Source: Cyanobacteriota bacterium erpe_2018_sw_21hr_WHONDRS-SW48-000092_B_bin.40 (GTDB taxonomy: Bacteria; Cyanobacteriota; Vampirovibrionia; Obscuribacterales; Obscuribacteraceae). Taken from it: a DNA stretch of 33,825 bases. This document shows, piece after piece, positions 7,247 through 15,503 of this stretch (positions are counted from its first letter, which is position 1; every line of letters starts with the position of its first letter). The notes below the pieces were generated by a model. The model was not told the origin of the DNA and made no database searches. It worked only from the letters and a program-made list of their open reading frames with translations. The stretch spans positions 1 to 33,825 of the forward strand of contig JAUPUU010000023.1 of the NCBI GenBank assembly GCA_030917395.1. Reading direction: 5' to 3'. Position numbers and translations under genes: made by a program.

Positions 7247-8497
7247 TTGGGTCAATTACTGTCGCCTGAAGAGTTTGCCGAGTGCGCAGCCGAGCGTATT
7301 ATTGAGCCGATTGTTGACGGTACGCTCAGTTTAGATCGGAAAAACCTTGCCCTGGTGATAAAGAGCAACACGGGTAAGCCCCTGCAGACTATTCAGCTCA
7401 GCCGTTTCTATGCCAACTATAAGGCAGTACCGCAGGCGCTTGATGAAATTCTTGGGCGGATCGCTAACTTCGCCCGAGAGCAGCCGGATCTTTCCCGGTA
7501 TGAACTTGTGGCACCGCATTTGATGCCAGTCGTTGGTGATCGTGCTGATTACGAATTGATCTGGCGCATGGCCAGGCGCCAGTACGGGGATGCCGCTGGT
7601 GGTTTACGTGCTCTAGTAATCTGTGATTATTTCGTTCTCTACCCCGTTCTGGACACAGGGGCGACGCAAGCGAGAATTCCTACTCAAATACTTGATCGGT
7701 GGCCTATCGACTTTCAAGCTGTGATGTCCCAAGCGGGACAAAACCTTATTGATAGTACAGAGCACTACAATTTTTCTAGCTATTACGACAACCAGACAGA
7801 CAAGTCGATTATGTACGAGTCTATTTGGTGCGATGGTTATGACGCTATGCGGTTGTTTTATAACGATATGTGCAGGCTGGAAGTGAGCGGAGAACGCCTT
7901 TTTTTGTTGCTCAATCAGGGCTGTCTCCTGGTTTGGGGCTCGAATGATCCTCTAGGGACTGCTTTTGTCCTTTCTCGGCTTGAGCATGCGGAAAAATCGA
8001 GCAATGGTGGATTGTTCCGCCCTTTGCCGCCTTTCATACTGCATCATAAAGGCGGCGCTCTTAGGCCCTACAAACCTCATCCCCAAAAGGAGAAGGTTTT
8101 GTATGAGGCGATGAAGCGATATCAAGCTATGTATCTTGCTCAAGCCTATGAGCGACAGCGAGAATTTCTTTTCGAAGATGCCGATACTCAGCAGCAGGAT
8201 CTTTTCCCTTCAGCCTTTGTCGTACTGAAGAACAGAGAGCACAAAATCGCCACCACTTGCACTTGGACAGAAGGAGTAAGTTGCCTTTTACCCAAGACTG
8301 ATAGCATTGGTTTTGTTAGGATAGATCCTGATGGAGAGAGTGCCAAGACTGTAGCCGAGGCCAGTTGGGAAGAAGTTCAGGCTATGGTGCCAGAACAACT
8401 AGTGGAGCAAGAGATGTTTCCTCCTCGTTTCCTAACTAGCGGTTTTCCAAGCGACACGCAGCTTAGGAAGCTAGGAATGAAGGGACTAATTCGCTGA
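7247..8497 (+). CDS. Uncharacterised cytoplasmic protein, weakly DUF1444-like
   Basis: This 416-aa soluble protein has no signal peptide or membrane segment. The central part follows the pattern of DUF1444 proteins (Bacillus YtpQ type): an early LVIKSNTGK strand and YANYKAVPQAL helix, a block near HLMPVV, a VLYPVLDT segment, a GQNLID segment and a CDGYDAMRLF motif resembling the DGYDASRIL motif of that family, then a strand LLLNQGCLLVWG. The C-terminal 150 residues look additional to that family. The function of DUF1444 is not known to me. The start is TTG, supported by AGGAG at 7235-7239 with a seven-base spacer. It lies between a pseudogene and an unknown membrane protein gene in the same direction. 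Confidence 0.65.
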   Translation: MGQLLSPEEFAECAAERIIEPIVDGTLSLDRKNLALVIKSNTGKPLQTIQLSRFYANYKAVPQALDEILGRIANFAREQPDLSRYELVAPHLMPVVGDRADYELIWRMARRQYGDAAGGLRALVICDYFVLYPVLDTGATQARIPTQILDRWPIDFQAVMSQAGQNLIDSTEHYNFSSYYDNQTDKSIMYESIWCDGYDAMRLFYNDMCRLEVSGERLFLLLNQGCLLVWGSNDPLGTAFVLSRLEHAEKSSNGGLFRPLPPFILHHKGGALRPYKPHPQKEKVLYEAMKRYQAMYLAQAYERQREFLFEDADTQQQDLFPSAFVVLKNREHKIATTCTWTEGVSCLLPKTDSIGFVRIDPDGESAKTVAEASWEEVQAMVPEQLVEQEMFPPRFLTSGFPSDTQLRKLGMKGLIR

Positions 8498-8634
8498 TCA
8501 CTATGGCCAATATCGGCTGCTCTGTAATTAGAAGCTTTTCAGCACGGCATTGCCTGTAAAGAGGGTACGCTTGTCAGGATTAGTTTTCGTTTGCGGAGCG
8601 CTTGGGGTGTCACTTGGATAATCATTTTCGATCT

Positions 8635-10131
8635 ATGCGATTGTCTGCATTGTTTGGTCACCCCGGCTATCAAAGAAATATACGTAGAAGTTTTTCGGCT
8701 TTGGCTCTTATTGCCTTGTTGCAACTGCCGATTCTTACTGGCAATATCTATGGCACGAGCTGTGCCAACTCATACACTGCTTATGCTGAAAGTCAGACCT
8801 TAACGCAGTTGGCCTCTGCTTCTGCTGATTCGGCGAATACGTCATTCTCGTCTTTAACTCCTGAGCAGCAATATTCACAACTGACCAAGCAGATTTTGCT
8901 TGCAGGTATTGAACTAGAGCGCTTCAGTTTGAACTTTAGATTAGAAAGTGCCAAACAGCCACGTTTTAGAAAATTGCGCTATTTCCTTGCCCAAGAAACC
9001 GCGGCGGCTACCGGTTTAGGTTTTGAAATTGCTTTTATGGAGCAGGCTAATAAGGGCCGTCGGCGCCCACTACAGGTGAGCAAGCCGGTCTTGCATGGCG
9101 CCCTAACTACAGCCATGACTGGTGCGATCATTGGTGGTTCTGGTTCGGCTTTAGAGCTAAGCTCGAATATGCTTCAGGCCATTAAGAATAAGCGTCACGG
9201 ATTCGACTTCAAAACAGCTAACAAGTTTGTGGTGGCAAAGCTCAAAGAGATAGATCAGCTTCTCGCTCAGCGTGATGCTCTTGTTGCGGCCCACCCCGAA
9301 CATCCTGGTCATGAGGGTGCAATTCTTGAAGGCAAGATATTGAGGGAGTTGCGCAATTGCTTCATCACCGAATACTCTGATTTTAATGCCGATACAAAGG
9401 GCTATATCACTTATCAAAATCTCTTCTACTTGCTCAATGCCTCTTATAGCGCCGTTCAAGCTGCTGGAGCCTGGTGTGGTTATCGTGGTGTGACTAAGCC
9501 TGATTACAATGGCCCAGCCAATGTGCTTTTTGTTGTTAGTGGTGCCATGGCCATGGTCACACCAATTCTTAGTACTGCCGCAGGCAAGTATGCCCGCAAG
9601 CACGCTTATGAGACCTTAGAAAAGCAAATAGGCGAAAAACCCAAATTTGATGAAGGTGCTTTTGCCGTACAAGGCAAGGAGCTGCGTGAGATTCTTAAGA
9701 CTACTAATGGCATGGTCATTTCATCGATGCCAGGAACCGATCGCTTGGCCGTTTACACTGATGCCTCGGTACTGTTTAAGAAGCAATTAGATAGTGAAAC
9801 AACGATTATGCGCCGCAATGAGAAAGTGGCTCTGCAAAATAATTTGCTAGCCCCAGTTATCGGCGCACAGTTGATGACTCAAGGTATTTTCGGCTGCATT
9901 GGTTCTTATCGCTATAATTTGCGGCCACGCAAACAGCTCAGTATGTTCTACCGTGGCGCCATTGTTGGCACGGTCGGAACCAGCATGGCTACTGTTGGTA
10001 ACGCGGTGTCGCTGCTGTCAACTTTGAGCTATGAGCATCGTCTGTCTAAAGAAAAGAAGATGCCAGCGCAATTAATCAAGGCTAGACTAGAACACCTTGA
10101 AGAAGTAGAAAGAGAAGTGCGCAAAATTTGA
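8635..10131 (+). CDS. Unknown multi-pass membrane protein
   Basis: This protein is about 498 aa and I do not recognise the family. The N-terminus has a basic patch (RNIRR, about 14-18) and a hydrophobic stretch (about 20-38) that could be a signal anchor. Further Gly/Ala-rich hydrophobic segments lie at about 152-172, 265-284, 296-316, 403-425 and 439-463, several with G-x3-G spacing (GAIIGGSGSA, GAIVGTVGTS) suited to helix packing. Charged helices rich in Lys and Glu separate them, and the tail (RLEHLEEVEREVRKI) is likely coiled coil. The ATG at 8635 is taken as start; an in-frame TTG at 8602 would add 11 residues, and neither has a convincing ribosome site. Its stop touches the stop of the convergent FGE gene with no bases between. 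Confidence 0.7.
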   Translation: MRLSALFGHPGYQRNIRRSFSALALIALLQLPILTGNIYGTSCANSYTAYAESQTLTQLASASADSANTSFSSLTPEQQYSQLTKQILLAGIELERFSLNFRLESAKQPRFRKLRYFLAQETAAATGLGFEIAFMEQANKGRRRPLQVSKPVLHGALTTAMTGAIIGGSGSALELSSNMLQAIKNKRHGFDFKTANKFVVAKLKEIDQLLAQRDALVAAHPEHPGHEGAILEGKILRELRNCFITEYSDFNADTKGYITYQNLFYLLNASYSAVQAAGAWCGYRGVTKPDYNGPANVLFVVSGAMAMVTPILSTAAGKYARKHAYETLEKQIGEKPKFDEGAFAVQGKELREILKTTNGMVISSMPGTDRLAVYTDASVLFKKQLDSETTIMRRNEKVALQNNLLAPVIGAQLMTQGIFGCIGSYRYNLRPRKQLSMFYRGAIVGTVGTSMATVGNAVSLLSTLSYEHRLSKEKKMPAQLIKARLEHLEEVEREVRKI

Positions 10132-11259
10132 TTATTTCTTTGCTTTGACGCAGCGAAAACCGAGATGGTTGGCGCCGGTATTAACTTCGCCTTTGCCTCT
10201 AGTGCCAATCATGTAGCGGGTGCAATATTGGTCGCTGCAAAGAAAAGAGCCGCCTCTGTGCACGCGTTTCTTTTCGCTTGGTTCGGCTGGGTCAAGGGCG
10301 CTATCTGGTCCGCTAGGGTTTTTGACCACGCCTTTTGTTGATTGCGCTAGCTGGGCATAGTAATCGGCGCGGTACCAATCACTGCACCACTCCCAGACGT
10401 TGCCGGCCATGTCATAGAGGCCAAATTTGTTGGGCGGATATTGCTTGACTGGGGCGATGCCAGCAAAGCCATCTAAAGCTGTATCTTTGACGGGAAACTG
10501 ACCCTGGTAAATATTGGCCATCCACTTGCCGCCTGGTTTAAGTTCGTTGCCCCAGGTGTAAGTGTCACCATCTTTGTTACCATTGCTGCCACCACGGGCA
10601 GCAAATTCCCATTCAGCTTCTGTCGGCAAGCGCTTACCGGCCCATTTAGCATAGGCTACAGCATCGGGGTAGGCAATGTGCACCACCGGGTAGTTTCCCT
10701 TGCCTTTGATGCTGCTCTGGGGGCCTTCTGGATGCTTCCAGTCGGCACCATGCTGATAGCGCCACCACTGATACATATTTTGCAGCGGTACTGCTCTGGC
10801 GGTGGGAGTAAATACTGTTGAGCCCGCTACTAGATTTTCTTTCGGGGCGGTGGGAAATTCTTCTTTGGTGGGCGCAATCTCAGCGATTGTTTTATAGCCA
10901 GTGGCTTTGACGAATTTTGCAAATTGGTCGTTGGTTACTTCTGTTTTGTCCATCCAGAAGCCATCGACATAAACGCGATGGATGGGGCGGGCGTCGCGCA
11001 TGTCGTCTTGAGCGGTGCAATGGCCTTCTGTCTGACAGGCCGTTGCCGATGATTTAGTGCTGGAAGCCGACTGGCTTGCAGCGGATTCTTTCAGCGGGTT
11101 TTTACTGCCCATAGAAAATTCGCCACCCGGAATCCAAACCATATCTTTGGTATCAGTTGCGGCAAGGGCCGGATTACCTAAGCACAAAAGCAGCAAACCC
11201 AGCTGAGCGATAATGATTCGCTTGGCTGGGTTTGGCTGTTTTGTCATTTCGTTATTCAA
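10132..11259 (-). CDS. Exported formylglycine-generating enzyme (sulfatase activator)
   Basis: This 375-aa protein has a C-type-lectin-like FGE/SUMF1 fold: VWIPGGEFSMGS near residue 41, the DKTEVTNDQF block, LPTEAEWEFAARGG, GNVWEWCSDWY, and the C-terminal GGSFLCSDQYCTRY. The two cysteines at about 341 and 346 match the pair that binds copper in true FGEs (human Cys336/Cys341). This therefore looks like an active oxidase that turns a sulfatase cysteine into formylglycine, rather than one of the many family members lacking the pair. An N-terminal hydrophobic segment ending ALAA (about 33) predicts Sec export. Thirty bases upstream lies a sulfatase with the target motif, so enzyme and substrate are co-transcribed. 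An insertion of Ser/Ala with two extra Cys (CQTEGHC, about 75-81) is unusual. Confidence 0.92.
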   Translation of the reverse strand: MNNEMTKQPNPAKRIIIAQLGLLLLCLGNPALAATDTKDMVWIPGGEFSMGSKNPLKESAASQSASSTKSSATACQTEGHCTAQDDMRDARPIHRVYVDGFWMDKTEVTNDQFAKFVKATGYKTIAEIAPTKEEFPTAPKENLVAGSTVFTPTARAVPLQNMYQWWRYQHGADWKHPEGPQSSIKGKGNYPVVHIAYPDAVAYAKWAGKRLPTEAEWEFAARGGSNGNKDGDTYTWGNELKPGGKWMANIYQGQFPVKDTALDGFAGIAPVKQYPPNKFGLYDMAGNVWEWCSDWYRADYYAQLAQSTKGVVKNPSGPDSALDPAEPSEKKRVHRGGSFLCSDQYCTRYMIGTRGKGEVNTGANHLGFRCVKAKK

Positions 11260-11286
11260 TCGACTAATTCAATGGACTATTACAAT

Positions 11287-12897
11287 CTATCGGCTGTTGG
11301 CAGCGTTCATTTTGTCATGGATTGCTTGTTTTACAGCTTCCATGTTGAAGCTAGCACCTTTTTGCATCGGTGGGAATTCAACAAATGTGGCTGCAGTTTT
11401 AGCAACTTCTTGTTGCACGAAAACAAAACGCCAGAACTCATAGGCAAACCAGTCGTAGTAGTTCAAGGAACCACCCTTCCCGTTTGATATACCAGTTCTT
11501 TCAAGTGGGTCTAGGCGCAGATTTGTCAAAATTGGCCAATCTACTTTTTCAGTTGCACCGAGCCAGCCGTTAGGTTGATCGGTAAAGCGATACTTGAAAT
11601 CGTTGATTCTTACTGCACCAAGAGTGCCTTCTGTGAAGTAATAGATTTCTTTGCGATTAGACGGGCCTTTGCCTGTGAGTAAATCTAATTGGTTGTAGCC
11701 ATCGAGGTGCACTTTGTATGTGGTATCACCAATTTTCTTACCGGTGAGCAATTCTTGTTTGATATTAGAATCGCCAGCAGCAGCTAAGAATGTCGGGAAC
11801 CAATCAAGCCCTGAGAAGATACCATTTTCGACTTTGCCTGCTGGCACTTTGCCAGGCCAACGAACGATAGCAGGAGCACGGAAGCCGCCTTCAAGAGCGG
11901 TGCCTTTGCCACCAGCAAATGGTGTTTGACCACCATCTGGCCAGGTAAAGTTCTCGGTGCCATTGTCTGTGCTGAAGACAATAATGGTGTTCTCATCCAT
12001 ACCATTGTCTTTGACATATTTGAGCACTGAGCCGACTATGTCATCGAGCTGAGCCATACCAGCTTCGTGAATACTCCAGCCATTTTCAGAATTACGCATT
12101 GATTCGTATTTTTCTGAAAGGTGAGTAACTATGTGCATACGAGTGGGGTTGAGCCAGACGAAGAACGGCTTACCGTCTTTCTTGGCTTTGTCCATGAATT
12201 TGACTGAGTCAGCAAGAATTTCGTCGTCGACTGTTTCCATGCGCTTGGGATAAAGCTCACCAGCGTCTTCGATTTTTTGCTTGCCGATTTTGCCCCAGCG
12301 CGGCTGCACTGTTTGGTCATCTGTATCAGTGGCCCAGCTATGAACCATGTTGCGTGGACCAACCACATTCTTTAGCTCTTGTGGATAATTGCGGTGAGCT
12401 GGATCTTCCATGGCATCTAGGTGATAGAGATAGCCAAAGAACTCATCGAAGCCATGAACTGTCGGCAAGAATTGATTGAGGTCGCCGAGGTGGTTTTTTC
12501 CGAATTGTCCAGTGGCATATCCCTGCGCTTTGAGCGCAGTGGCAATGGTGATTGCCTGGTCAGGAAGGCCAATGGGAGAGCCTGCTTGCCCTACAGTGGT
12601 CATGCCTGTTCGAATTGGCAGCTCGCCGGTGATGAAGTTGGCGCGGCCTGCTGTGCAACTAGCTTCTGCATAGTAGTCAGTAAAGCGCATGCCTTCTTGA
12701 GCCATCTTATCTAGATTAGGAGTGCGACCTGCCATCAAACCTTGGTTATAGGCACCGATGTTTAACCAACCAATATCGTCTCCCATAATGAAGATGATGT
12801 TTGGTTTCTTGCTGTCAGCACACATACCAGCAGCTGGCGCGAGGAGCGCTGTAGCTGCTAATAGCACGCTGAAAAATTTCTTGGCGTAACGACTCAC
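11287..12897 (-). CDS. Secreted arylsulfatase-type sulfatase
   Basis: This 536-aa protein starts with a signal peptide (hydrophobic core VLLAATALLAPAAG, cut near CADS). The sulfatase fold begins at PNIIFIMGDDIGW, with the metal-binding Asp pair at 40-41. The activation motif is CTAGR (residues 81-85), a Cys-type site in which Cys81 becomes formylglycine, followed by ITGELPIRTGM. FGKNHLGD, HGFDEFFGY and the second metal segment STDNGTENF are also present. It should hydrolyse sulfate esters outside the inner membrane; the substrate cannot be named. The start is GTG with AGGAG seven bases upstream. The FGE gene follows after 27 bases, completing a two-gene unit. Confidence 0.93.
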   Translation of the reverse strand: MSRYAKKFFSVLLAATALLAPAAGMCADSKKPNIIFIMGDDIGWLNIGAYNQGLMAGRTPNLDKMAQEGMRFTDYYAEASCTAGRANFITGELPIRTGMTTVGQAGSPIGLPDQAITIATALKAQGYATGQFGKNHLGDLNQFLPTVHGFDEFFGYLYHLDAMEDPAHRNYPQELKNVVGPRNMVHSWATDTDDQTVQPRWGKIGKQKIEDAGELYPKRMETVDDEILADSVKFMDKAKKDGKPFFVWLNPTRMHIVTHLSEKYESMRNSENGWSIHEAGMAQLDDIVGSVLKYVKDNGMDENTIIVFSTDNGTENFTWPDGGQTPFAGGKGTALEGGFRAPAIVRWPGKVPAGKVENGIFSGLDWFPTFLAAAGDSNIKQELLTGKKIGDTTYKVHLDGYNQLDLLTGKGPSNRKEIYYFTEGTLGAVRINDFKYRFTDQPNGWLGATEKVDWPILTNLRLDPLERTGISNGKGGSLNYYDWFAYEFWRFVFVQQEVAKTAATFVEFPPMQKGASFNMEAVKQAIHDKMNAANSR

Positions 12898-13081
12898 GCT
12901 TACTCTCCTTGGTAGGGATCAGCTTTTGCCCCATGTCAAGCGAGGGAAGCTAAAGCAGTTGTCCAGAGTATCAGACAGGTGGTGTATCTGATCGGCTACT
13001 GCTAAATGTCTCTGAAACTTTGGTCTGCTCTTCAATTGTCTGTTAGTTACCACTCGGCTGAAATCGCGCAGCAGCTGGCTT

Positions 13082-13489
13082 TTAGTGCGGAGTTAAATTA
13101 ACGACGAGGTCTACCAATAGCAAAATGCTAATGACAATCAGGCTGGCCGCTACTGCCAGGGTTGAAGACCAGCGAGCAACCTTTATTTCGCTATTCAATT
13201 TTCGCAAAGAGAGCCAGTGCTCAACGGTACCGCAAATCAATCCTAAGATTCCCAGAAGCATTAGGGTGATGCCAAGCTGCTCGGGAGATTGGGTTTTGAA
13301 GTCAACCAGGGCTTTGTTCTTGATTAAGTCATGAACAAAACGCGCCAGCGTGAAGCCAAAGGCAAAGAGTGATAGAGATGTACGAATCCAGGCCAGCAGT
13401 GTTCTGTCCATAGCAAGCAGTGTGCGAGTCTGCGCCAGGTCTACCTGCAATGCCTGTATTTTTGTGGGCTTGGCTTCTGAGTCTTCCAC
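13082..13489 (-). CDS. DUF202 (YidH-like) small membrane protein
   Basis: This 135-aa protein has three predicted membrane helices (about 36-56, 74-92 and 107-130). The first helix carries the DUF202 signature: TRTLLAMDRTLLAWIRTSLSL. The second has ITLMLLGILGLICG and the third ends LLLVDLVVNLTPH. The function of the family is unknown. The start is GTG with AGGTGG at about 13495-13500, which overlaps the stop codon of the upstream DUF3465 gene, so the two are translationally coupled. It is the third gene of the hydrolase/thioredoxin operon. Confidence 0.88.
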   Translation of the reverse strand: MEDSEAKPTKIQALQVDLAQTRTLLAMDRTLLAWIRTSLSLFAFGFTLARFVHDLIKNKALVDFKTQSPEQLGITLMLLGILGLICGTVEHWLSLRKLNSEIKVARWSSTLAVAASLIVISILLLVDLVVNLTPH

Positions 13490-13499
13490 TTATTGCCAC

Positions 13500-14027
13500 C
13501 TATTGATAGCGCATGCCGTTGAAATCGATATAACCACTCTCGTGGCGCGGCTCATCAGATTTGTGTGTCCAATGCAAAACACCGCCCCGCTCATTCCAGA
13601 TGTATTCGCCATGAATGCGTACGACATTTCCTTCTTGCACCGGTGCATAAGTACCGTATTGAAGATCGTTAGCCACGAGCACAGTGGTGCCATTTGAAAG
13701 CATCAAGAGAAAACGTTGATGGGGTTCGCGGTAATCTTCTTCGCGCAGCATTTTTTTAATTGGTGCTGTAACAGTTAGTTCTACTTTACGTGCTTGCTGA
13801 CTCTGGGCTTGAATAATTTGGGCATCATCTATCTGGTAGGGAACGTTGGCCGGCCCAATAACTGTGCCACTTTTACCGTTTTGACCTGAAGCTTGATTTT
13901 GATTTTGATTTTGAAATTGATTCGCTTCTTGGGCTGCTACTCTTGCGACGTTCTGGCCAGCATTGCAACCAAAGCAGAGAAAAGCACCAGCTAACAGAAC
14001 GTATTTGAATTTATTGCAGGCTGTCAT
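13500..14027 (-). CDS. Exported DUF3465 protein
   Basis: This 175-aa protein begins with a signal sequence (MTACNKFKYVLLAGAFLCFGC). The Cys after FLCFG could be a lipidation site, though the lipobox is imperfect. A Gln/Asn-rich linker follows, then a C-terminal DUF3465 domain: HQRFLLMLSNGTTVLVAND, IHGEYIWNERGGVLHWTH and HESGYIDFNG. DUF3465 domains look like small beta-barrel (OB-like) modules of unknown function in exported proteins. The start at 14027 is fixed by GGAGG (14033-14037 on the minus strand) five bases upstream; the gene overlaps the end of the hydrolase/thioredoxin gene by 17 bp and its stop holds the ribosome site of the DUF202 gene. Confidence 0.85.
   Translation of the reverse strand: MTACNKFKYVLLAGAFLCFGCNAGQNVARVAAQEANQFQNQNQNQASGQNGKSGTVIGPANVPYQIDDAQIIQAQSQQARKVELTVTAPIKKMLREEDYREPHQRFLLMLSNGTTVLVANDLQYGTYAPVQEGNVVRIHGEYIWNERGGVLHWTHKSDEPRHESGYIDFNGMRYQ
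13895..13912. repeat. Hexanucleotide tandem repeat coding for Asn-Gln
   Basis: Three perfect copies of GATTTT (plus strand) encode the NQNQNQ linker of the DUF3465 protein. The unit is a multiple of three, so slippage would change linker length but not frame. Confidence 0.7.
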
Positions 14028-15339
14028 AGATACCTCCGGAGAAATTAGCAAAACTGCTGTTGCCAATTAAGGTTGAACTGGTCGTGCCATCAGCTTTTAG
14101 AAATACAAATGAAGGTATGGCCTGAATAGAATGTTGTTTCATTAGATTGGCGTTTTTGGGATCATCAATGTCGATTTTTTTATATTGTATGCGCTCACCA
14201 AAGATTTTTTGAGCCTGGGCAATCTGCTGATCAACGTCGTCGCACTGCGCGCACCATGGTGCTGTGAAAATCAAAACACTGCTGGCTGAATTGCTAGCGG
14301 CAACGCTGGCTGGGCTAGAGCTAGTGCTAGATTTCTTGTCCTGGGTGCTTGAGGCTGTGGCATTGGCTGCCATCCAGGTAGAGATAAATTGAACCATGTT
14401 GGAATCATAGGTATTGCTCTTAACTTGCCCGTATTCAATCACCAGATGCTCGCTAGGCAATTCGATAAAAGTTTTGTTTTTGGTACCGAGTTCATTGAAA
14501 ATTTCCCATGTCCCTTGGGCCTTAACCAGTCTATCGAGGGTGCCTTGCAACATCAGCACAGGTAATGTAGTTATCTTCGCTGCCGCATCATTATTGCCGT
14601 CCATAAATGTTTGGAAATCAACTAGCTGTACTGCTGATAAGTCCATGCGATTGAGTGGGCTCGATTCCCAGATTTCTCTAAGGCGCTCATTTTTCGTCGC
14701 CTGGTCAACTATTGATGTGCCAACGTCAAACTGCCTGCGAGCGCCAGTTATGAGTTTTACTCCCACTTTTAAATCAGTACCATCTTTGTAGCGCTGGCCA
14801 GATGGAACCGATGAAATGAGACCATCCATTAGTTCTGGATACATCGAACTGGCGCGCAAGACGATGGCACCACCCATAGATTCGCCCAGCAGAAAGACTG
14901 GCAAACCAGGATGATTAGCTCTGAGATTAGGCAACAAAGTTTTGATATCATCCAGGCAGGCATCGAATTTCAATGCTTTACCATTTTTTAGTTTCATCCA
15001 TGAGCCAAAGCCGCGCACATCGATGGCATAGACTGCAATTCCTCTGTGTGACATGCGCGTGCCGAAGTCGTTGAAGCAATCGGCGTTGAGGCCGAGGCCG
15101 TGAATGCAAAGCACGACTGCTGTTTGTTTGACCTCGCGGTCAATCCAGCTACGGCATGGTGGTGTGTTGATGTCGTTGGCATCAATATTACTGAAGTCAG
15201 CTGTTGAGCTGGTTGCGCTGTTTCTAGTAGTACTTGTGGTTGTTGCTGTTTGGTTCGGCAAACCAGCCGCAAAGCTAGCTTGCTGGCTAAGAAGAAGCGC
15301 TAGAGGCAATGAGCGGAAGAAATTCGCACGTATTCGCAT
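14011..15339 (-). CDS. Exported alpha/beta hydrolase fused to a C-terminal thioredoxin domain
   Basis: This protein is about 442 aa. A signal peptide (MRIRANFFRSLPLALLLSQ, cut near ASFAA) leads to a monoacylglycerol-lipase-like hydrolase: HGLG oxyanion motif, DVRGFG, nucleophile elbow GESMGG with Ser about 164, Asp about 279 in GTLDRL and His about 308 in SEHLV. After a Ser/Ala linker (about 330-365) comes a thioredoxin-like domain with TAPWCAQC (Cys about 373 and 376), the IDIDDPKNANL segment and the cis-proline IPSF (about 419). A hydrolase-thioredoxin fusion is unusual and suggests a redox-controlled or disulfide-handling envelope enzyme. The ATG at 15339 is chosen because it puts the signal peptide at the N-terminus. 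It is the first gene of the operon with the DUF3465 and DUF202 genes. Confidence 0.88.
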   Translation of the reverse strand: MRIRANFFRSLPLALLLSQQASFAAGLPNQTATTTSTTRNSATSSTADFSNIDANDINTPPCRSWIDREVKQTAVVLCIHGLGLNADCFNDFGTRMSHRGIAVYAIDVRGFGSWMKLKNGKALKFDACLDDIKTLLPNLRANHPGLPVFLLGESMGGAIVLRASSMYPELMDGLISSVPSGQRYKDGTDLKVGVKLITGARRQFDVGTSIVDQATKNERLREIWESSPLNRMDLSAVQLVDFQTFMDGNNDAAAKITTLPVLMLQGTLDRLVKAQGTWEIFNELGTKNKTFIELPSEHLVIEYGQVKSNTYDSNMVQFISTWMAANATASSTQDKKSSTSSSPASVAASNSASSVLIFTAPWCAQCDDVDQQIAQAQKIFGERIQYKKIDIDDPKNANLMKQHSIQAIPSFVFLKADGTTSSTLIGNSSFANFSGGIYDSLQ

Positions 15340-15503
15340 CGGCAGACCAAGAAAGGGAGCCAATATAATAACTGGTTCCAGCGATTTTAAGATTACCAAG
15401 CACTTTGCCGGCTTGACAAGTGGCGGCCTCGCTATGGCCAGTATAATCAGCTCATTAGCTTTAGGCCCGTTCATCTATAACCTTGGCCGCAACAGGAATC
15501 ACG

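Noticed and set aside
9157-9603. 148-residue minus-strand reading frame
   Set aside because: It lies entirely antisense to the unknown membrane protein, without a ribosome site or any recognisable motif.
12970-12992. ATCAGA ... TCTGAT inverted repeat upstream of the sulfatase
   Set aside because: The arms are only 6 bp long, with an 11-base spacer, which is likely to occur by chance.
15413-15447. TTGACA ... TATAAT promoter for the transporter gene
   Set aside because: The two boxes are perfect but separated by 23 bp, too far for a sigma-70 promoter, so only the -10 box might be used.
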